Source: Firm-04 sp045596625
Lineage (GTDB): Bacteria > Bacillota > Clostridia > Oscillospirales > Ruminococcaceae
Direction of reading: 5' to 3'
DNA length: 64,000 nt
Assembly (NCBI GenBank): GCA_045596625.1
Contig: JAZOCU010000054.1
Location: 310,001 to 374,000 of the forward strand
Part shown: piece after piece, positions 61,101-64,000 of the stretch
Position numbering within the stretch: the first letter of the stretch is position 1
Layout of the letters: each line of letters starts with the position of its first letter
The notes under the pieces: generated by a model
What the model was told of the DNA's origin: nothing
The model's input: only the letters and a program-made list of their open reading frames with translations
Database searches by the model: none
Translations under genes and position numbers: made by a program

Positions 61101-61171
61101 GCACCAATCCCTTTTTGGGGCGGCTGCGGTGTATTGACAGGTGCAGCGGATTTTTTATTTGCCTTAGCCAT
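58127..61171 (-). CDS. YfhO-family large membrane protein with C-terminal SHOCT-like motif
   Basis: 1014 residues. A Lys/Ala/Pro-rich start is followed by about 12 membrane helices (about 33-490), with GPLY/FGDRS-type loops and DLNGQYIYYFEAIRDA near the first loop. A large extracellular domain (about 500-900) comes next, then a final helix (about 930-950). The family includes YfhO, needed for glycosylation of lipoteichoic acid in some Firmicutes. The last 40 residues (LVADELLKLKQLVDDGVITQ, EEFDAQKKKLL) form a SHOCT-like short helical motif. It has a strong promoter at 61237. A surface-polymer role would suit its neighbour, the dlt-like operon. Confidence 0.85.
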   Translation of the reverse strand: MAKANKKSAAPVNTPQPPQKGIGALTAWLGRNRHYFVAFFLPVVLVYIAYAIFGLYPFGDRSVLCLDLNGQYIYYFEAIRDAFYGDGSILYNWSRNLSGDYSGIIGYYLASPFTMLVILLPRTMILGAMLIMILCKLGAASVTFCYYLRKSKGLQPIYAIILSVMYGMCAYGVIQTIDPMWLDGMVFLPLICLGVEYLVDDGRKLNFIIPLAIMCIANFYIGFMCCIFTAFYFLYYVCFGSDKMKYDAMSIVGVVFRMGLATAIAMCCAAIMILPVYNALSLGKFDFTNPDYSFKTQFSPLEFIAQFAVNQYNSVNVQGKPEIYCGVLAFVFLPLFFFNTRIRARKKIGYGFLFAVMFISMYIKPLDMLWHGGQVPNWLPFRYSFILSFVVLSMAAMALRYVSNIKKPVIVISVAAIAVLMLLIDAQDYLDMKGNVYMDTFGSVWMTIILAVIYAVFIYFLGKKNPSKKAAIMLPLGLLIVVSAELTYNSTCAFKDINTEVLYSTRKSYNAYVQSGRDLVDKLYEYDPSFYRCEKTYVRTVNDNAGFGLRGLTHSSSVMNTQILKFIEAMGYSCRSYYSRYDGNTPIADSLLGIKYVLDQNGKERDLNPTYKFVFEETCKTQSETDVQIGVYENPNALSMGYMVDEAITRINAFGNDNPFNSQNILMSTITGHTAFDENGGFGEFTNYYYPIPLTQELRLNEVYSEPYGVQTNYRADPNAVDPTIDIFFEAQSEDPIYIFFKTENESRVNLWLADQWNLDAPTCKNVDGSDAISLGSYFETDNYHILRVGTFEKGQKLQLRLTLTKDNNKTEKYTIIKNFFFYHFDQDLFQEHIDTLKDQQWELTTYGGRTLEGKISAKDGQVMMTSIPWEPGWTVWVDGKKVDHLELFNAMIGVRLSPGEHTVKMTFIPQGFILGLFLLVCGLFCVVLFYFHDKKHNEVLLLIYKNRKKGIYELPVPEEPEVDNTQVVKANAKAQNVEKKLVADELLKLKQLVDDGVITQEEFDAQKKKLLNS

Positions 61172-61236
61172 GAAACTCCTCCTTTAATGCTGCGGTTTTC
61201 ATTTTTTAACAGAAGCGCAGCATTGCATACACTTCC

Positions 61237-61265
61237 ATTATACATTACTTCGTAAAAATTTACAA
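61237..61265 (-). promoter_or_regulatory. Promoter of the YfhO-family gene
   Basis: Minus strand: TTGTAA (61260-61265), a 17-bp spacer and TATAAT (61237-61242), 66 bp before the ATG at 61171. Confidence 0.78.
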
Positions 61266-61537
61266 GAGGTTTTCCGATTTTTTTCCATATTTCCAATCGG
61301 ATTCCATTATTCTGCACCGAATTGCTATAATGTTATTCGTAAATCATCGGATTTTTATAACCGAGCATGTCGAAAAAAATGAAAAAAAGTAATGCTTCGC
61401 AATATAAATTATCAATAAAAAGCAACCTCTTTTCACAACTGTTTTTTTCCCTTTGCGGACGATACTAAAACATAACATAACGAATCGGTGATATTTGTAA
61501 GAATTACCAGTTTTCTATCCAAAACACGATAAAATGC

Positions 61538-61566
61538 TTGCTATTTTCTATTCTTTGTGATATACT
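61538..61566 (+). promoter_or_regulatory. Promoter of dnaA
   Basis: TTGCTA (61538-61543), a 17-bp spacer and an extended -10 TGATATACT (TATACT at 61561-61566). The leader to dnaA is about 154 bp. Confidence 0.72.
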
Positions 61567-61719
61567 ATATTATGTATCTTACTGCGTTTGTACCCGTAAA
61601 ATCGGTTCATTTTTTCTCTTTTTTCCGCCGTTTCTGATCCGTATTACGGTTATATGACCACAGTATTGGTTCTGCTTTAAGAACGCCAAAAACAAATTAG
61701 AAGGATGTGAATCGAAACC

Positions 61720-63069
61720 ATGAATTCCTTTGCAGATGTATTTGAACTGGTTAAGGAATATTGTACCAAAGATGGTAAGATCGGTGAAGTTGCGCGCGGG
61801 CTCTGGATCGATACACTGACACCCGTCCGCTTAGAAGGTAAAATTGCAGTTTTTTCCTGCGAATCTGATTTTCAGAGAAATGTTGTTAACGATAACTACA
61901 AGGCCTTATTGACAGAAGCATTGACCGAAACATTGGGATTCCCTGTAGAAATCCAGATCAACGCTAAGCTCAATGGCGCTTCAGCCGATACAGAAAACGA
62001 TGATCAGAAAGAAACAGAAGAACGTATTACTGATCCTGAGCATTATGCTCATACCTTTGATACGTTCATTGTCGGACATTCCAATGAATTTGCTTATGCT
62101 GCCTGTACGACCGTTGCAAAGTGTGAAGGGGAAAATACCTATAATCCTTTGTTTATCTATGGTCCTTCCGGCCTTGGCAAAACGCATCTGATCAATGCTA
62201 TTTCACATGAAATGAAGAAGAATAATCCTGATCTCAATATTATCTACGTCAATGGTGAAACCTTTGCCAATGAGCTGATCGAAGCCATTCACCAGAAAAA
62301 AGATACTTCCAAATTCCACGAAAAATATCGCAGTGCCGATGTTTTACTTGTAGATGACATTCAGTTTATCAGCGGGCGTGAAATAACGCAGGAAGAATTC
62401 TTCCATACCTTCAATATTCTGCACAGTGCAGGAAAACAGATCGTTTTGACCTCTGACCGTCCTCCGAAGGAGATCAAAATTCTCAGTGATCGGATCCGCA
62501 ATCGTTTCGAATCCGGTCTGATGGCTGATATCTCTGCACCGGAATTTGAAACAAGACTTGCAATCATTCAAAGAAAAGCAGAGCTTTTGAATTTCACAAT
62601 TCCAAATGATGTTGCAATTTTCATTGCACAGCATCTCAGATCCAATATTCGTCAGCTTGAAGGCGCAGTAAAGAAGCTCAAAGCATTCAAGCATTTCGCC
62701 GGATCTGCTCCTTCGATCTCAATGGCTCAGACTGTAATCCGAGAAATTCTGACCGATAATCAGCCAATTCCGATCACTGTAGAAAAAATCATCAACGAAG
62801 TTGGTAATCTTTACGGTGTTACACCTGAAGATATTCGTTCCAACAAGCGCTCGGCGCTGATTTCTACCGCAAGAAAGATCGCGATCTATTTGGTACGTGT
62901 TGTCACAGATCTTCCTCTTGCCTCAATCGGCAAAGAATTCGGTGACAGAGATCACTCTACGATCGTCTATGCTGTCAATAATGTATCCGAAAGTATTAAA
63001 AAAGACAGCGCATTGCGGGAATCAATCGAGAATATTATTAAAAATATTCGTGATGGCAGTGTAAAATAA
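61720..63069 (+). CDS. dnaA: Chromosomal replication initiator DnaA
   Basis: A 449-residue initiator that binds DnaA boxes at oriC and loads the replicative helicase. Domain I is at the N-terminus. The AAA+ domain has YGPSGLGKTHLINAI (about 147-161), VLLVDDIQFISG and LTSDRPPKEI. Domain IV holds the box-binding signature FGDRDHSTIVYAVNNV (about 407-422). An AAGGA site lies unusually far (about 15 bp) before the ATG, which may limit translation. dnaN follows after a 570-bp gap, the typical origin layout. Confidence 0.98.
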   Translation: MNSFADVFELVKEYCTKDGKIGEVARGLWIDTLTPVRLEGKIAVFSCESDFQRNVVNDNYKALLTEALTETLGFPVEIQINAKLNGASADTENDDQKETEERITDPEHYAHTFDTFIVGHSNEFAYAACTTVAKCEGENTYNPLFIYGPSGLGKTHLINAISHEMKKNNPDLNIIYVNGETFANELIEAIHQKKDTSKFHEKYRSADVLLVDDIQFISGREITQEEFFHTFNILHSAGKQIVLTSDRPPKEIKILSDRIRNRFESGLMADISAPEFETRLAIIQRKAELLNFTIPNDVAIFIAQHLRSNIRQLEGAVKKLKAFKHFAGSAPSISMAQTVIREILTDNQPIPITVEKIINEVGNLYGVTPEDIRSNKRSALISTARKIAIYLVRVVTDLPLASIGKEFGDRDHSTIVYAVNNVSESIKKDSALRESIENIIKNIRDGSVK

Positions 63070-63639
63070 CAGAGAAATTCATGGAACCTATCCAAAAAAA
63101 TTCCACTCCTTTGTGCAGATTGCATTTCCATGTTTTTTCCTGTCGAAAGAACTCTTCTGTGAGACAATCAACTCACTGGAAAATTCATGAGACAGTCTAT
63201 TGAGAAAAAATGATGAAAACTTTCGATTTTCAACACCTGTTGAAAATATTGTGAAGAAAATGGCTCGTATTTTCGATAATTCTACTGTTTTCCTCATGAC
63301 ATTCCTCTGAATTGTTGAAAATACAGGCTCTATACTCTTTGTATTGACAGTTTCCACAGAGTTTTCCACATTCTTTTCTCAATATTCCACCCTCTCCACT
63401 ATCCCGTTCATGTTAAAAACTGCTTTCCACTTTTCCAAAAAATCTTCACATTGCCAAGTGGAAAAATGTAATGATAAGATCCGGATTTCTTTTCCAGATG
63501 ATACTTGCTTTTTCAAGAGTCGTTATGTGTACTTTGCACTTTTCCACCGACTCTACTAATACTACTATCTTTTATTTACCTATTTTATTTGATAAGAGTG
63601 CTGTGCTGCTGCTTTGCAGGCAGTCAGAAAGGATATGCT
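63070..63639. other. Probable replication origin (oriC) between dnaA and dnaN
   Basis: This 570-bp gap is AT-rich and contains no ORF of note. It holds a cluster of DnaA-box-like 9-mers: TTTTCAACA and TGTTGAAAA as an inverted pair at 63227-63246 (extendable by 1 bp each side); TGTTGAAAA at 63313-63321; GTTTCCACA at 63350-63358; and TTTTCCACA at 63362-63370. The usual Gram-positive box is TTATCCACA, so these carry T or C/A changes. The position next to dnaA supports an origin. It is inferred, not proven. Confidence 0.7.
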
Positions 63640-64000
63640 ATGAAGTTTACCTGTCAGAAAAAAGATATTGCCGAAGTGTTGCCGAATGTTGGTAAAGCTG
63701 CCAGCATGAAAACACCTATGGAAGCATTGTCTGCTATTCAGCTCCGCAGTACCGATCAACAGCTTGAGCTGACCGGTTATGATCTTGAACTGGGCATTCG
63801 TACCTTGATTCCTGCTGTAATCGAAGAAAATGGTGTTATTCTTGTTGACAGCCGATTGTTTTCTGAAGTCGTCCGCAAGATGCCCGATGGAATTCTGACG
63901 GTTACCACAGATGAGCATCTGAAGATCACAATTGTAGGCGGTGGCACAGAATGTCAGCTTGCCGGTATGAATGCTGATGAATATCCTGATTTGCCGGATA
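63640..64000 (+). CDS. dnaN: DNA polymerase III beta sliding clamp (N-terminal part, cut by window edge)
   Basis: The frame from ATG at 63640 stays open for 120 codons to the window end. MKFTCQKKDIAEVLPNVGKA, then LSAIQLRSTDQQLELTGYDL, match the N-terminal domain of the beta clamp that tethers polymerase III to DNA. DSRLFSEVVRKMPDG and NADEYPDLP are further conserved clamp blocks. An AGAAAGGA site precedes the ATG. The position directly after dnaA and the origin is standard. Confidence 0.96.
   Translation, partial: MKFTCQKKDIAEVLPNVGKAASMKTPMEALSAIQLRSTDQQLELTGYDLELGIRTLIPAVIEENGVILVDSRLFSEVVRKMPDGILTVTTDEHLKITIVGGGTECQLAGMNADEYPDLPD

Larger units (their letters stand above)
61172..61719. 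other. AT-rich region upstream of dnaA
   Basis: These 548 bp between divergent genes contain the YfhO promoter (61237) and the dnaA promoter (61538). There is no ORF and no clear DnaA box; TTTTCACAA at 61430 is the nearest match. Long A/T runs at 61260-61500 could melt easily. rpmH and rnpA, which often lie here, are absent. Confidence 0.5.

Overview
The window reads as a Gram-positive, Clostridia-type chromosome close to the replication origin, most likely a cellulosome-bearing Ruminococcus (R. champanellensis / R. flavefaciens group; this is inference). The basis is type I dockerins in two secreted proteins, a GH30-CBM22-dockerin-GH43-CBM6 xylanase, threonine-run linkers, strong Shine-Dalgarno sites, and typical Firmicutes blocks (ylxM-ffh-rpsP-khpA, mutSL-miaA-hfq, yggS-sepF-divIVA-lspA-rluD). 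I see no insertion sequence, prophage or CRISPR array. Both ends cut a gene: thyX on the left and dnaN on the right.

Layout: 1-3256 (minus) is a tight operon LUD protein-deoC-Sfp-type phosphopantetheinyl transferase-SDR-thyX. Next come a Thr-rich lipoprotein (minus) and miaB (plus), then a hairpin-rich spacer and an SGNH-like membrane protein. A 42-residue peptide and ilvE follow. 9450-12036 holds a SleC-like spore-cortex-lytic protein that appears split into consecutive genes. Then come an AI-2E-family transporter and the pssA-psd pair for phosphatidylethanolamine. 15049-18471 (minus) encodes a P-loop ATPase and a four-subunit 2-oxoacid:ferredoxin oxidoreductase. 18787-31261 (plus) runs ylbF, mutS, mutL, miaA, hfq, a HlyD-like protein, yggS, sepF, divIVA, lspA, rluD and a Cof-type HAD phosphatase.

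31324-39243 (minus) has an ECF sigma factor with a putative membrane anti-sigma factor, the 1148-residue dockerin xylanase, and a LacI-sensor/AraC hybrid regulator. A small XRE regulator/membrane-protein pair, tRNA-Ala(CGC) and the SRP/S16 operon follow, then a non-catalytic dockerin protein with carbohydrate-binding-like modules.

45446-58050 is the most interesting accessory block. A histidine kinase/response regulator pair is transcribed away from a plus-strand operon of about 9 kb. The operon encodes a membrane transglutaminase-like protein, an Asp/Glu-type racemase, a DltA-like ligase, a carrier protein, a DltB-like MBOAT protein, an SGNH protein with Cys in place of Ser, a lipoprotein, a U32-like protein and a leucine-rich-repeat protein. 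It looks like a variant D-alanylation (dlt) system for a surface polymer; the Sfp-type transferase at 1206 could prime its carrier protein.

A large YfhO-family membrane protein, dnaA, a probable oriC and the start of dnaN close the window.
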